The notes under the pieces: generated by a model
The model's database searches: none
What the model was told of the DNA's origin: nothing
What the model saw: the letters and a program-made list of their open reading frames with translations, nothing else
Program-made: the position numbers and the translations under genes
Shown here: positions 39,095 through 48,289 of the stretch, piece by piece
Layout: every line of letters starts with the position of its first letter
Position numbering within the stretch: position 1 is the stretch's first letter
NCBI RefSeq assembly: GCF_036962705.1
Contig: NZ_JBALOQ010000017.1
Coordinates: 124,001 to 188,000 of the forward strand
Reading direction: 5' to 3'
DNA length: 64,000 nt
Source of the DNA: Ferdinandcohnia sp036962705
GTDB lineage: Bacteria > Bacillota > Bacilli > Bacillales > Bacillaceae_L

Positions 39095-40327
39095 CTATGC
39101 TTCTACTACCTTTTCCTCCGTAAAATACATTTTTTTCGTTGACTGAAATACAAGAGTGATTACAAAAACAGCAAGCACTACGCTAATTACAGATAAGGTA
39201 ACAATCGTGTATCTCAATGGCAGCAGGTCGCCCATGATTCCAATAAATAATAAGAACACGACGGACACTGCACTTTGTAGCACACTTACGATACTTGTGA
39301 CACGCCCCATGATTTCCACAGGTACATTGTTTTGATAAAAGGTGTTAAAGCCTGTATTTGAAAAGGCAAAAAAGAAGCCCAATATGATAAAACCAGTCGC
39401 GGCCATTGCAAAGGAAGACGACAGGGAGTAGATTAAATAACCTGCCGCAAGCATAAAGAGTCCCGTTCCGATCAGAGCGCGAATCGATAGAAATCTTGAT
39501 ATAAAAATAACCAATAAACCTCCTGCAGCATAGCCAATCCCGGTTACACTCATGAGTAAGCTATATTCTACCTCGGTTAAACCAATCACCCTTTGTGTAA
39601 AAACGACCTCCTGTGAATCCATCGCCATAGTAAAAATATCAAATATGATAAAGCTTGAATATATGATCATCACAAATGCTGCTTTTTTTCCAAAGCGGAT
39701 GACCACTCGCCAATCTTCTAGTAAATTTTTTAATTGAAGCTTTTCAGTAGTTTGTTCTCCGCTGCTATCGATATTTGGTAAAAATGCGATGAGAATTGCG
39801 GAAATGACAAAGGAAATTGCATTACTATAGATGGCTATTTCAAGGCTACCAATTATAAAAAGCATACCCGCGATGGCTGGGCCTGTAATAAAGGCCCCAG
39901 AGGACACCAGACTTCTAATCGAGTTAAAGGTCTTCCGCTGTTCTTTTGGGATAAGGGCTGTTATATAGGTAGTTGATGTCGGGTTAAAAAAAGATTTTGC
40001 AACACTAATGATAAATAACAAAACATAGATCATCCAAATACTTGGAAGTAGTGGGATGATGGCCACTGCAATAGCTCGTACGATATCAGTGATGATCATG
40101 ATTCTCCGTTTATTCGAACGGTCGATGATGCTCCCAGACCACCCATTTACAAGGATGGATGTGATGGGTCCGACAACCCATAAAGCAGCAACTGCCGCGG
40201 CTGATCCCGTCATTTTTAAAACTAATAGATTAATAGCAACGAGATAAATAAAATCCCCCAATGAGGATAATCCTAACCCAGTTAAAAGTAATGCTGGGAA
40301 CTTCCATTTTTCAATTAACTGCTTCAT
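39095..40327 (-). CDS. MFS transporter
   Basis: This 410-residue protein has about 12 membrane segments and the loop GSIIDRSNKRRIM of the drug:proton antiporter (DHA3-like) group. It probably exports a drug or metabolite; the substrate is unknown. It is monocistronic, and repeat array 3 lies just beyond its 3' end. Confidence 0.85.
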   Translation of the reverse strand: MKQLIEKWKFPALLLTGLGLSSLGDFIYLVAINLLVLKMTGSAAAVAALWVVGPITSILVNGWSGSIIDRSNKRRIMIITDIVRAIAVAIIPLLPSIWMIYVLLFIISVAKSFFNPTSTTYITALIPKEQRKTFNSIRSLVSSGAFITGPAIAGMLFIIGSLEIAIYSNAISFVISAILIAFLPNIDSSGEQTTEKLQLKNLLEDWRVVIRFGKKAAFVMIIYSSFIIFDIFTMAMDSQEVVFTQRVIGLTEVEYSLLMSVTGIGYAAGGLLVIFISRFLSIRALIGTGLFMLAAGYLIYSLSSSFAMAATGFIILGFFFAFSNTGFNTFYQNNVPVEIMGRVTSIVSVLQSAVSVVFLLFIGIMGDLLPLRYTIVTLSVISVVLAVFVITLVFQSTKKMYFTEEKVVEA

Positions 40328-40464
40328 TTGGCGACCCTCATTTTCGAAAAATTTCCTCTCTCCTGAATATTACATGAAAATTCATATAAAATGTAGTATA
40401 AACTTGAATCTCAAACTCACATCATTTACTATTGTGGTAATTTCTACATAAGGGAGTGGGAAAC

Positions 40465-40941
40465 ATGGCAAGTGTATATGATTTTGAAGTAAAAATGACG
40501 AATGGAGAAATAAAGTCTCTTAAGGAGTATGAGGGGAAACCACTTTTAATTGTCAATACAGCAAGCAAATGTGGTTTTACACCGCAATTTAAGGGATTGC
40601 AGGGACTAAATGAAAAATACCAAAAGGATGGCTTGGTAGTTCTTGGGTTCCCATGTGCTCAATTTGGGAATCAGGAATTCGAAAAAATCGAGGAGACGAC
40701 CTCTTTTTGCGAAACAAATTATGGGGTGACATTCCCGATGTTTGCAAAGATTGACGTGAATGGTGACAACGCAGATCCATTATTTAAATTTTTAAAAGAC
40801 GAGCAAAAAGGGATATTGTCAAAAGAGATTAAATGGAATTTTACCAAGTTTTTAGTGGACCGCAATGGACAGGTTGTGGAACGATATGCTCCACAAACCG
40901 AGCCGGCTAAAATTGAGGAAGACATCGAAAAGGTATTATAA
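40465..40941 (+). CDS. Glutathione peroxidase-family thiol peroxidase
   Basis: This 158-residue enzyme reduces peroxides, probably with thioredoxin as in B. subtilis BsaA. The peroxidatic Cys36 is in NTASKCGFT (Cys, not selenocysteine), and the catalytic Gln and Trp are in GFPCAQFGNQE and KWNFTKF. The usual family motif is GFPCNQF; here Asn is replaced by Ala. ATG at 40465 has GGGAGTG before it. Confidence 0.9.
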   Translation: MASVYDFEVKMTNGEIKSLKEYEGKPLLIVNTASKCGFTPQFKGLQGLNEKYQKDGLVVLGFPCAQFGNQEFEKIEETTSFCETNYGVTFPMFAKIDVNGDNADPLFKFLKDEQKGILSKEIKWNFTKFLVDRNGQVVERYAPQTEPAKIEEDIEKVL

Positions 40942-41436
40942 ATATTCTTTTATTACTTTCCACTCTTGGAGCTTGCCTTCAAGAGTTTTGTTGTATTTGC
41001 CGGGCACAGGGCTCGTGGAGGGAAGCTTAATGACATCAAGCCCTGGAAACTGGTCAAGCCCAATGTATTTTGAAAAGCTTTTATAAGACTTTGTACCATT
41101 ACAAATGATTAAGCGAAGGCCAGGGTGATTTTTTACAAAATCCCCAATCTGGTTCGGCTCCTCACTTTTAATATTGGAATCCAAACTTCCTTCACGATAG
41201 CAGCTATATAGCACGTCCCATAGAGCTATTTTTTTGTCTTTTAAAAACGCAATCTTTTCCTCGTAGTCAGGTATTTCCTCACTCTCAAAAAGAGTGAACA
41301 TGATTTTCCAAAAGTGATTGCGTTTATTTCCGTAGTACTCCTGTTTCCTTAGTGATTCTACACTCGGCATTGAACCAAGGACCAATACCCTTGGGTCCTC
41401 ACCAACAATAGGAGCCAGTCCAAAAATTCTCTCCAC
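40936..41436 (-). CDS. Hypoxanthine-DNA glycosylase (UDG superfamily)
   Basis: This 166-residue enzyme removes deaminated adenine (hypoxanthine) from DNA. The UDG-like N-terminal motif is LVLGSMPSVESLRKQEYYGN with RNHFW, typical of family 6 HDG, and the SPVPGKYNK motif is near the end. The GTG at 41436 has AAGGTG six bases upstream, and the protein start MERIFGLAPI matches the family; the longer reading to 41463 is not supported. It overlaps the peroxidase gene end by 6 bases. Confidence 0.82.
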   Translation of the reverse strand: MERIFGLAPIVGEDPRVLVLGSMPSVESLRKQEYYGNKRNHFWKIMFTLFESEEIPDYEEKIAFLKDKKIALWDVLYSCYREGSLDSNIKSEEPNQIGDFVKNHPGLRLIICNGTKSYKSFSKYIGLDQFPGLDVIKLPSTSPVPGKYNKTLEGKLQEWKVIKEYL

Positions 41437-41470
41437 AAACATCACCTTTTCTGCTATGATCAAATACGAC

Positions 41471-41552
41471 TTGACGTATTTGCGCCAGATTTTTTTTCGA
41501 GCATACTCTTCAATCCACAGATATGAGGTGCTCCGTTGAATAAAGTTAAATC
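41471..41552 (+). repeat. Shortened copy of the dispersed structured repeat
   Basis: 41471-41502 (TTGACGTATTTGCGCC, then GATTTTTTTTCGAGCA) matches 60086-60117 with few differences, and GTTGAATAAAGTTAAA near 41535 matches the 3' end of that element. The middle is missing, so this is an internally deleted copy. Confidence 0.65.
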
Positions 41553-41579
41553 TATCATATCATTTGAGGTAATTTAAAA

Positions 41580-42023
41580 ATGAACCAATCAACCGTTATT
41601 AAAGCACCAATTACAGATGTATTTGACTGCATTGCAAGTGCTAGCTTGCGTGAAAAATGGTTTCCGAACGTGACTTCTATTCGCTATTCTAACCTAAAGG
41701 ATGAGTTGTTAGCAGGAGCTTCCTTTCAATTGACAGCCGAGGAAGGAAAGGAACAGGTAACGTTACATGGGAGGAATAAGGAGGTCACCCGCCCCTCGAC
41801 CTTCGCGTTCGAACTTGAATCCCAAACCTATATCATGACTTTTTCGTTTCGTTTGCAGCAACAAGGTGATCACACCTTGGTCGAGCAAGAATTTGAAACC
41901 AAGTATTACCGACCGGTAATGAATGTGATTGATAAGATTTTTAAAAGCTCGACAAAACAGACCGGTGAATTTGTTCTGAAAAGTTTAGCAGACTTTTGTG
42001 AAGCTAGGGTAAGACCTGAATAG
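41580..42023 (+). CDS. SRPBCC-family protein
   Basis: This 147-residue protein has the polyketide cyclase/START fold (STVIKAPITDVFDCIASASL, HTLVEQEFETKYYRPVMNVI). It probably binds a hydrophobic ligand. GAGGT lies before the ATG. Its 3' end forms part of its own terminator. Confidence 0.8.
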   Translation: MNQSTVIKAPITDVFDCIASASLREKWFPNVTSIRYSNLKDELLAGASFQLTAEEGKEQVTLHGRNKEVTRPSTFAFELESQTYIMTFSFRLQQQGDHTLVEQEFETKYYRPVMNVIDKIFKSSTKQTGEFVLKSLADFCEARVRPE

Positions 42024-42042
42024 GTCTACCTAGCTTTTTTCT
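42003..42042 (+). terminator. Terminator overlapping the SRPBCC gene end
   Basis: AGCTAGG/CCTAGCT outer stem with an inner GACCT/AGGTC stem, followed by TTTTTT. The stop codon lies inside the hairpin. Confidence 0.8.
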
Positions 42043-42099
42043 TATCTAGTTTGACTTTTACTAGCTCGTTTGCATCCCCTTATACCATTTATTTCAAGG

Positions 42100-42996
42100 C
42101 TAAAAAACAAAAAATACTCCTATTGCTACAACTTTCCCGTTTTGTATTACCTTCATGACATATTCACCTATATCTTCTGGAGTTCTCATAATTTTGTGCA
42201 TGCCTTCCAATTCAGGAGGGACTTTATCTTCAAATTGCTCGTATACCTGTGAAGTAGATCCTTGGAACGACTCGATTATTATCGTAAACTTTCCACCCTT
42301 TTGGTCGGGTAATTTGAATGAATAATACATTTCCTCATTTGGTTCGAATATTTGTATCGGGTCAATCAACTCTCCATTTTCAACATGATAACCAAATTCT
42401 ACTGTTTCTGGGGCAAACATAGGCGCTATTAAAAATGCAGAAATAAGGGAGTATAGTAGTAGCATTCCTAGCGCACCAAATATACCTAAAGGACTTCTTC
42501 CCCCTGTGTTCAATATTTCTTGTTTGGAAAACTTACCGTTAGTTGAGAATTTTTTAATTTTACCAGTCGCTTGCTTATAATATAAATAATTGCCTTTTAT
42601 CCCTAAAAACACGCCCGTTAAAATCCCAATTAAAAGATTAGTACCTTCGCTATATAAATCTAGTGAATACAAGATCACGTCCGTAACTAACCAGATTAAG
42701 ATAATACCAAATATCACTTTGTACATTTTTCGATAACCTAACCACAAGAAGATCAAAAAGAAGGCTGCCCAGTTCCAACTTCTCTTTTTGACGGCGTTTT
42801 CATAAATTCCCCACTTTTCAAAGTAATAATCTGAGTTATCACCCACATAAAGCTCTAAAGCATCTACTTCTGTTAATTCATTATTTTGCGATTCAAATCC
42901 CTGTGTTCTCTCATCAAGTTTCTTTAGTGGTAACCCACATCTTGAGCAAAAATTCGCCCCTATATTTTGCTTTTCTCCGCATTTAGCACAATACAA
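42100..42996 (-). CDS. Zinc-ribbon membrane protein (DUF2628-like)
   Basis: This 298-residue protein starts with a zinc ribbon (CAKCGEKQN, FCSRCGLPL). A DUF2628-like membrane region (about 70-150) and a further membrane segment near 170-195 follow. The extracytoplasmic C-terminal domain is of unknown type. Proteins with this layout are frequent in Bacillaceae; the role is unknown. Confidence 0.78.
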   Translation of the reverse strand: MYCAKCGEKQNIGANFCSRCGLPLKKLDERTQGFESQNNELTEVDALELYVGDNSDYYFEKWGIYENAVKKRSWNWAAFFLIFLWLGYRKMYKVIFGIILIWLVTDVILYSLDLYSEGTNLLIGILTGVFLGIKGNYLYYKQATGKIKKFSTNGKFSKQEILNTGGRSPLGIFGALGMLLLYSLISAFLIAPMFAPETVEFGYHVENGELIDPIQIFEPNEEMYYSFKLPDQKGGKFTIIIESFQGSTSQVYEQFEDKVPPELEGMHKIMRTPEDIGEYVMKVIQNGKVVAIGVFFVF

Positions 42997-43047
42997 AATA
43001 ACCCCACCAAATCTATTTTTTATTTTCTGGACGTGCCAATCAAACTA

Positions 43048-43851
43048 CTAACCACTTAAAGAATTTTTGTGAGCACCGATAATCGAAGTAATAATATGCA
43101 ATGAGTCCCATTCACCATCTGATATAAATGTAATTGGGTATTTTTTTCGGAATATCTTTTGATCAATTTCTTCAAAGGAGAGTCCCTTTTCATAAAGTTT
43201 TTTCACTTCGCCACACAGATTTTCAAGATACTCTAATTTTTGTTGCATCTTCCTTTTTCCATCTTTTATATATCCAGCATGACAGCAAAACATTGAGTTG
43301 AAATCTTGGGTGAGGACCATTCGGATTGATTCCATGATTTGAGGAATCGATTCAGAGCTCATGATGACTTTGGTTTTTGGAGACACATACAAATCACCTG
43401 AAAACAGTGTTCCCGTTTCTCCATCCAGTAGTGCAATATGGTCATCTGCATGGCCTGGTGTATGTAACACTTTCCATTCCTTTTGCCTAGATTGAATAGT
43501 TTCTGAAATCGGAAGTGGATTAAATTGCCTTCGTTTGCCCCAAATTTTCTGGCGGTATTTTGGGTAAGGTACTGGTTGTGAGCATATTTCGATACCAAGT
43601 GGTGATATATAAATTGGTATGTTTAAGTTATCTTGGATCCAAGGTGCTGTGCCAGAGTGATCTTCATGACTGTGGGTTAAAGCAACGACATCAAATGAAG
43701 TCTCCTGTAAAAAAGGGATAATATTAGATTCATAGCTTTGAGCCCCAGTATCAACTAGCATTCCATCCGTTACAAAGATAAACACGTTAGGTATATTTGG
43801 AACCTCTATTTCAACACAAGTAACATTGTCTCTTTCGAATACTTCTATCAA
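43048..43851 (-). CDS. MBL-fold hydrolase
   Basis: This 267-residue protein has the metal motif THSHEDHSG, then HTPGHADDH and SGDLYVSP. This matches the glyoxalase II-like MBL group. TTG start at 43851 with GGGAG some 13 bases upstream, so the start is not certain. Substrate unknown. Confidence 0.85.
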   Translation of the reverse strand: MIEVFERDNVTCVEIEVPNIPNVFIFVTDGMLVDTGAQSYESNIIPFLQETSFDVVALTHSHEDHSGTAPWIQDNLNIPIYISPLGIEICSQPVPYPKYRQKIWGKRRQFNPLPISETIQSRQKEWKVLHTPGHADDHIALLDGETGTLFSGDLYVSPKTKVIMSSESIPQIMESIRMVLTQDFNSMFCCHAGYIKDGKRKMQQKLEYLENLCGEVKKLYEKGLSFEEIDQKIFRKKYPITFISDGEWDSLHIITSIIGAHKNSLSG

Positions 43852-43889
43852 CTTGACTCACACTCCCTATTTCCCTTTCCTTCTTCAAT

Positions 43890-44075
43890 TCAATAAAGTG
43901 ACCTCGGGCTTACTGACATCGTGTTTGCAAGAATAATGTATATAAGTAAATTCGCAGGTAAAAGAAGAAAGATGAGTCTTACCGCAAATGATGATATGCC
44001 GAGATGCTCTGCGATACCACCGCAAACGCCCATTATAGATTTATCTGTTGATGACCTTCTTAATTTTTGGTTCAA
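43890..44075 (-). CDS. PspC-domain protein
   Basis: This 61-residue protein (KLRRSSTDKSIMGVCGGIAE, then LLPANLLIYIILA) is a single PspC domain: a conserved N-terminal motif and one or two membrane segments. PspC domains take part in membrane-stress sensing. It stands alone here, without LiaF- or PspA-like genes. Confidence 0.87.
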   Translation of the reverse strand: MNQKLRRSSTDKSIMGVCGGIAEHLGISSFAVRLIFLLLPANLLIYIILANTMSVSPRSLY

Positions 44076-44095
44076 TCAAATTCCCCCTGTCATTT

Positions 44096-44133
44096 TTGAA
44101 AAAAGGTACTTTTCTCTCATGAAGAAAAGTACC
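44096..44133 (-). terminator. Terminator of the TerC gene
   Basis: GGTACTTTTCT/AGAAAAGTACC (44105-44115 with 44123-44133) followed on the minus strand by TTTTTT. An 11-bp stem. Confidence 0.85.
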
Positions 44134-44145
44134 TTTTCCATACCC

Positions 44146-44925
44146 TTACGAGGCTTTATTTTTTGGCCGTTTATTATTATTACTTGGTGCAAACCAACCG
44201 AGTAGAGCAATCCCAACTAACACTCCATAGAAAATAAGAGACCAACCGGTACTATGAGGGAAGTGTGGATCTAAGACACCAATATCCTTATGAGCTAGGG
44301 TAATTACAGCAAGTTTGACACCAACCCAGGCCACAATGGCATAAGCGGTTGTTTCAAGTGCAGGACGCTTTTCAAGAAGCTGCACAAACCAGGTAGCTGC
44401 AAACTTAATCAGGATTAGACCAGCAATACCTCCTAGAACAACAACTATAAATTGTCCTGCATCCATACCTCCGAAATTGCCTAGTGATGTCTCTGGAAGA
44501 CCAAGGGCAATAGCAACGGCAGCTAAAATTGAATCGATCGCAAAAGCAAGGTCAGCTAATGCAATTTTACCCGTTGTCGGCCAAAAACCTTTACCTGCTG
44601 CTTCCTTCGCATCATCCTTATGAATATTCTTATTGTCTTTTCCGAATTTTGCCTGAATAACATGCTTTAACCCAAGGTAAAGGAGATAAATCGCTCCTAT
44701 CGCCTGTATTTGCCAAACGTTTGCGATAAATGAAATGGCGAAGAGTGCACCAAACCGGAACACAAAGGCCATAATTATCCCGTAATTTATCGCTCTTTTT
44801 TTCTGTTCCTCTGGTAAATGTCTGGCTATAACTGCGAGTACAAGGGCATTATCAGCTGATAACAATCCTTCCAAGCCGATTAATATTAACAAAGCCCAGG
44901 CATATTCTAGCCAAATTGTTTCCAT
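44146..44925 (-). CDS. TerC-family membrane protein
   Basis: The 259-residue protein has about seven membrane segments and the TerC motifs EGLLSADNALVLAVIA and ALADLAFAIDSILAAVA, whose Asp residues line the ion path. In Bacillus, TerC proteins export manganese, often to metallate secreted proteins. I looked for a yybP-ykoY riboswitch upstream and did not find one. Confidence 0.9.
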   Translation of the reverse strand: METIWLEYAWALLILIGLEGLLSADNALVLAVIARHLPEEQKKRAINYGIIMAFVFRFGALFAISFIANVWQIQAIGAIYLLYLGLKHVIQAKFGKDNKNIHKDDAKEAAGKGFWPTTGKIALADLAFAIDSILAAVAIALGLPETSLGNFGGMDAGQFIVVVLGGIAGLILIKFAATWFVQLLEKRPALETTAYAIVAWVGVKLAVITLAHKDIGVLDPHFPHSTGWSLIFYGVLVGIALLGWFAPSNNNKRPKNKAS

Positions 44926-45052
44926 TCATTTCGCTCCTATCGTGACTAAGAATGTCTTTAAAAAATGTCACTATTATTAGATTTTCCTTTAATAGAAGTG
45001 CTATCCTTTCATTTTCAAAAGGATGTTATTACCAGAAAGCGCGGCAAGTTAG

Positions 45053-45244
45053 TTAGTTGAAATATTTGATGCTTAATCCCATGTAAATCAATACCGTTAC
45101 AACGGTAAAGCCTGAAAAAAATAACCCTTTATTAAGCTTTGACCAGTTTTTCATCCATCCCCATCGTTTCTTATCTATGTCCAGCCAAAAATAGTCCGCA
45201 AAAACAGCTAATACAATGATAAAAAATGCAATGAAAGGACTCAT
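45053..45244 (-). CDS. Small membrane protein
   Basis: This 63-residue protein has two membrane segments (about 4-20 and 40-60) and a basic loop DKKRWGWMKNW between them. Not recognised. GGAGGAG precedes the ATG. Confidence 0.65.
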   Translation of the reverse strand: MSPFIAFFIIVLAVFADYFWLDIDKKRWGWMKNWSKLNKGLFFSGFTVVTVLIYMGLSIKYFN

Positions 45245-45281
45245 TTTATCTCCTCCATTTACCTACATATCCGATTAATAT

Positions 45282-45797
45282 TTAGTGAACAATATAGTCA
45301 GCGCCTTCTGTGAAGAAATCCATAATCCAGATGATTCCCATAAATAGGATCCAAATGAGAATTGGAATGGCAAGGCTCATAAATGCTTGACGCCATTTAT
45401 ATCGATTCTTCTTTTTTCGAAGAATGCGGTCTATTATAAAATACAGGATAGCTGCGCTGAGACTCACCCATTGGAGGATAGAACCGAATAGTAAATGAAA
45501 GATTAAGGACAGATTTGGCTCCGACTTTTTTATCGTGTTTTTCGCTATAAGTTCTGAGAGGAAGTCGCTTATGATGGATGTTAATGTTCCATAAACGAAG
45601 ATGACTGGAAAGCTGTACGTGAGGTAGAATGGCACAGATAATGTAAAACTCCACAAATAGTCATTTAATGAGTTGATTTCACCCCAAAATGAGCTTGAAA
45701 CAAATAATCCAAGTAAGATAGCAAATAAGGCGCCAGTAATGGATGCTGCAAGTAATTTTCGAGGTAATAAGTGATTTATCTTTTCGCCCAAATTCAT
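45282..45797 (-). CDS. Membrane protein of unknown function
   Basis: This 171-residue protein has about four membrane segments. The ATG at 45797 has GGAG just upstream; the longer reading to 45884 overlaps the upstream gene. It lies 17 bases after a membrane-anchored protein gene, so they form an operon. Not recognised. Confidence 0.65.
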   Translation of the reverse strand: MNLGEKINHLLPRKLLAASITGALFAILLGLFVSSSFWGEINSLNDYLWSFTLSVPFYLTYSFPVIFVYGTLTSIISDFLSELIAKNTIKKSEPNLSLIFHLLFGSILQWVSLSAAILYFIIDRILRKKKNRYKWRQAFMSLAIPILIWILFMGIIWIMDFFTEGADYIVH

Positions 45798-45814
45798 TCC
45801 ACTCCATCCAAAAA

Positions 45815-46255
45815 TTACCTTTGTTTTGAGCGTAACACAGTTATCCCAACCAATACAATAACAACAATTCCTATGACCGCCCAAAAATTAAAGCTCATAA
45901 ATACATTTTTGATGCTAAAGGGTGCATCGTGCACATAGACTGCTTTTACATAGTGACCATCTTCAGTCTCCACAGCAATGGCCTCGTTGGTCGGAGTACC
46001 CTCAATTTTAAAATAACTTGTGCCAATCTCAAAGAAGTTGGATGCATTTCCATAATAATCCCCGCTTTGCTCATCAGGTTTTGTTTCAACTTGGCCAATT
46101 GTGTTTCCTAGCTGGGTTTGTTTGATTGGTATATCTTCTTTTACCTCATATACTTTCCCATCATGAACGACAAATGCATACGCCCAACTAAGAGCACTGG
46201 CAAAGGTTGAAGTTAGTAATAAAAATAGGATCGTTAGAGTAAGAATTTTTTTCAT
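45815..46255 (-). CDS. Signal-peptide protein with C-terminal membrane anchor
   Basis: This 146-residue protein has a signal peptide (about 1-22), an extracellular domain with repeated VYEVKED and YVKAVYV beta strands, and a C-terminal membrane segment at about 122-140 (AVIGIVVIVLVGITVL) ending in RSKQR. Function unknown. It is the middle gene of a three-gene membrane operon. Confidence 0.7.
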   Translation of the reverse strand: MKKILTLTILFLLLTSTFASALSWAYAFVVHDGKVYEVKEDIPIKQTQLGNTIGQVETKPDEQSGDYYGNASNFFEIGTSYFKIEGTPTNEAIAVETEDGHYVKAVYVHDAPFSIKNVFMSFNFWAVIGIVVIVLVGITVLRSKQR

Positions 46256-46267
46256 ATCATTTCTCCA

Positions 46268-46588
46268 TTAATTCAAAATCCCTAAATAATACAAAACAAA
46301 ATACATTCCAAAACAAAGAATTGAACCGACTAAAAATGGGCTGATTTTTAATGTCATCTTTTCGTGCTCTGGTTTGTAGCTCCCGAGCAGCATATCAAAT
46401 ACGGCTACTTGACCGCCTTTTGAGATGACGTCCCCAGTGGAACTCATTAAAAATGCAATAATGGTGAAGATGCAGGAGCCAAGGAACATGGTGTTGACAA
46501 GGTTTGTATCAAAAACCAGCGATATACCGAAAAGCGCGCTTAGTTCTAAAACTAACACTAAAAAAACAAGGATCATATAGCTTTTCAA
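46268..46588 (-). CDS. Membrane protein of unknown function
   Basis: This 106-residue protein has three membrane segments. The TTG at 46588 has GGGAG 8 bases upstream; the ATG at 46666 has none. It is the first gene of the membrane operon 46588-45282. Not recognised. Confidence 0.6.
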   Translation of the reverse strand: MKSYMILVFLVLVLELSALFGISLVFDTNLVNTMFLGSCIFTIIAFLMSSTGDVISKGGQVAVFDMLLGSYKPEHEKMTLKISPFLVGSILCFGMYFVLYYLGILN

Positions 46589-46709
46589 GGAAACCACTCC
46601 CTTCTCAATACATTTACGCAAAATATTGACAGAAGTTTCAGTTTTTTTATTCTTTTTTCCATCCATTAAAAATAAGTGCTAACCTATAAAAATCAACGCT
46701 CTCTGGTAG

Positions 46710-47267
46710 TTATTCTTTAGTAAATGATGTACCATTCCAAATCCTTTCAGGAGTAATAGGTTGATCTAGTTTTAAAATGTATACGTCAGGATTGCTCAGT
46801 GTTACCCATTGCTCAAATCCAAAGTTTGTATTGTAATGATTTAATAGCAATGACATTAAGCCACCATGTGTAACTAAGATTGTATTTTCGGAATCACTTT
46901 TTATCACATCATCGACAACTTCAATGATTCGGTTTGCGGCTTCACGGCTAGATTCTCCACCTTCATATGTAAGGTCAAAATCCTCATATGTTGCTCTTAA
47001 TTTTTCAAACCAATCTGGCATATTCTTTGAACTTAATACACGTTCGGCTAGTTGATGCTTCGTTTCAATATCGATATTTAATTCATTTGCGAGTGGCTGA
47101 ATCGTTTGTATAGCCCGTTTGAACGGACTCGAAATGATTCGACCCACTTTCCTGTTTTTAAAAAATGCAACTAAATCAGTAGCTTGTATTTTGCCTTTTT
47201 CGGTTAGGGGCGCTTCTGGTTCCTGTCCCTCTGCTTCGCAATGCCTAATAATATAGATGTTTTTCAT
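46710..47267 (-). CDS. Histidine phosphatase-family protein
   Basis: This 185-residue protein has the phosphatase motif IIRHCEAEG at the N-terminus, SSPFKRAIQT, and LVTHGGLM for the second catalytic His. Such enzymes remove phosphate from sugars or small molecules. The ATG at 47267 has GGAGTG upstream. A second paralogue is at 57018-57575. Confidence 0.87.
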   Translation of the reverse strand: MKNIYIIRHCEAEGQEPEAPLTEKGKIQATDLVAFFKNRKVGRIISSPFKRAIQTIQPLANELNIDIETKHQLAERVLSSKNMPDWFEKLRATYEDFDLTYEGGESSREAANRIIEVVDDVIKSDSENTILVTHGGLMSLLLNHYNTNFGFEQWVTLSNPDVYILKLDQPITPERIWNGTSFTKE

Positions 47268-47282
47268 AAAAATCACTCCATT

Positions 47283-47690
47283 TCAAGAATGAATTGGTTC
47301 TTCTACTTCCCTCACAAGCATCCACTTTTCATCTGTAAGCTGCCAAGTCTCGATTGTAAAAAGTCTTGCTATTACCTTTTCCTCTTTTTCAATTATCAGT
47401 TCGTAGAAGACAGCTGCATTCTCGAAATCCTTCAAACGAATGACACGATTATTGAATTTCTTCTGTGCTCCTAGTAGTTCCTTCACTGATTCACGCATCC
47501 CACAAATCGCTTCTTTCCTACTAAATAGCATTGGTTTTTCATTAGGTCCATTAAAGAATGTAACAAAATAGGATTCAGCCATTCTTTCTAAAGCAGTGGT
47601 GTCCCCTGTCTCCATTGCTTTGTTCCAACCTATGATAAATTCATCATGCATCCGAGTAAATTCTGCTAGTTGATTTTCCAATTTCAGCAC
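47283..47690 (-). CDS. DUF4440/SnoaL-like protein
   Basis: This 135-residue protein has an NTF2-like fold (FTRMHDEFIIGWNKAMETGD, then WQLTDEKWMLVREVEE), the DUF4440 pattern. The GTG at 47690 has GGGGAG upstream and fits the family start; the longer reading to 47777 is spurious. Function unknown. Confidence 0.72.
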   Translation of the reverse strand: MLKLENQLAEFTRMHDEFIIGWNKAMETGDTTALERMAESYFVTFFNGPNEKPMLFSRKEAICGMRESVKELLGAQKKFNNRVIRLKDFENAAVFYELIIEKEEKVIARLFTIETWQLTDEKWMLVREVEEPIHS

Positions 47691-47733
47691 ATTACTTCTC
47701 CCCTTTAAGAAACATTTGTTTGTAATAATTCCA

Positions 47734-47770
47734 CAAAAAAGGCGTGATTCCTTCTTTGGATGGTCACACC
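47734..47770 (-). terminator. Terminator of a GNAT gene
   Basis: GGTGTGA/TCACGCC on the minus strand (47770-47764 with 47747-47741), then TTTTTT. It separates the GNAT gene from the DUF4440 gene. Confidence 0.75.
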
Positions 47771-47777
47771 TTTTCAA

Positions 47778-48275
47778 TTATAGAATTTTTGACATATAGT
47801 ATTCATCGACAAATACACCATTGATTAACAGGGAATGTCTTTTTGTACCTTCGATTTCAAATCCCATCTTCTTATATAAAGATAAACCTGCCGCATTTTG
47901 AGTTACAACAGTTAACTCCAAACGGTGGATTTGATGGGATAACGCCCATTTTTCCAGTTCATTAAACAATTGGGTACCCACGCCTTTTCCTCTTGAATCC
48001 TTCAAGATTCCAATAACGATGTATACTGAATGTTTGTTTCTCCTTGCATTGCCGCCAATCGCCATTAAGAAACCGCTCAATTGACCTTCTTCCTCAGCAA
48101 CAAGAATCGTCGAGTTCTTATCTGACCCGATTCTATCTATCATTTTTCGTTGCTGGTCGGGATTTGCTTTTCTTTCTCCCGCTTCCCACAGCATATATTC
48201 TGAGGTTTCTTCAACTTGCTGTGTGAGCTTAACAAATTCTTCCGCATCTGCGGGTGTAATCTCTCGAACTAACAA
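47778..48275 (-). CDS. GNAT acetyltransferase
   Basis: This 165-residue enzyme has the acetyl-CoA motif KDSRGKGVGTQLFNELEKWA and the C-terminal NAAGLSLYKKMGFEIEGTKR, typical of RimI-like or antibiotic-type GNATs. TTG start with GGGGAG upstream. Substrate unknown. Confidence 0.85.
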   Translation of the reverse strand: MLVREITPADAEEFVKLTQQVEETSEYMLWEAGERKANPDQQRKMIDRIGSDKNSTILVAEEEGQLSGFLMAIGGNARRNKHSVYIVIGILKDSRGKGVGTQLFNELEKWALSHQIHRLELTVVTQNAAGLSLYKKMGFEIEGTKRHSLLINGVFVDEYYMSKIL

Positions 48276-48289
48276 TCTACTTCTCCCCC

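Noticed and set aside
44926..45052. Manganese (yybP-ykoY) riboswitch before the TerC gene
   Set aside because: The conserved riboswitch sequence blocks and pairing were not found in the 130 bases upstream.
45397..45654. 85-residue minus-strand ORF
   Set aside because: A shadow of the membrane protein gene 45282-45797 in another frame, with no start signal.
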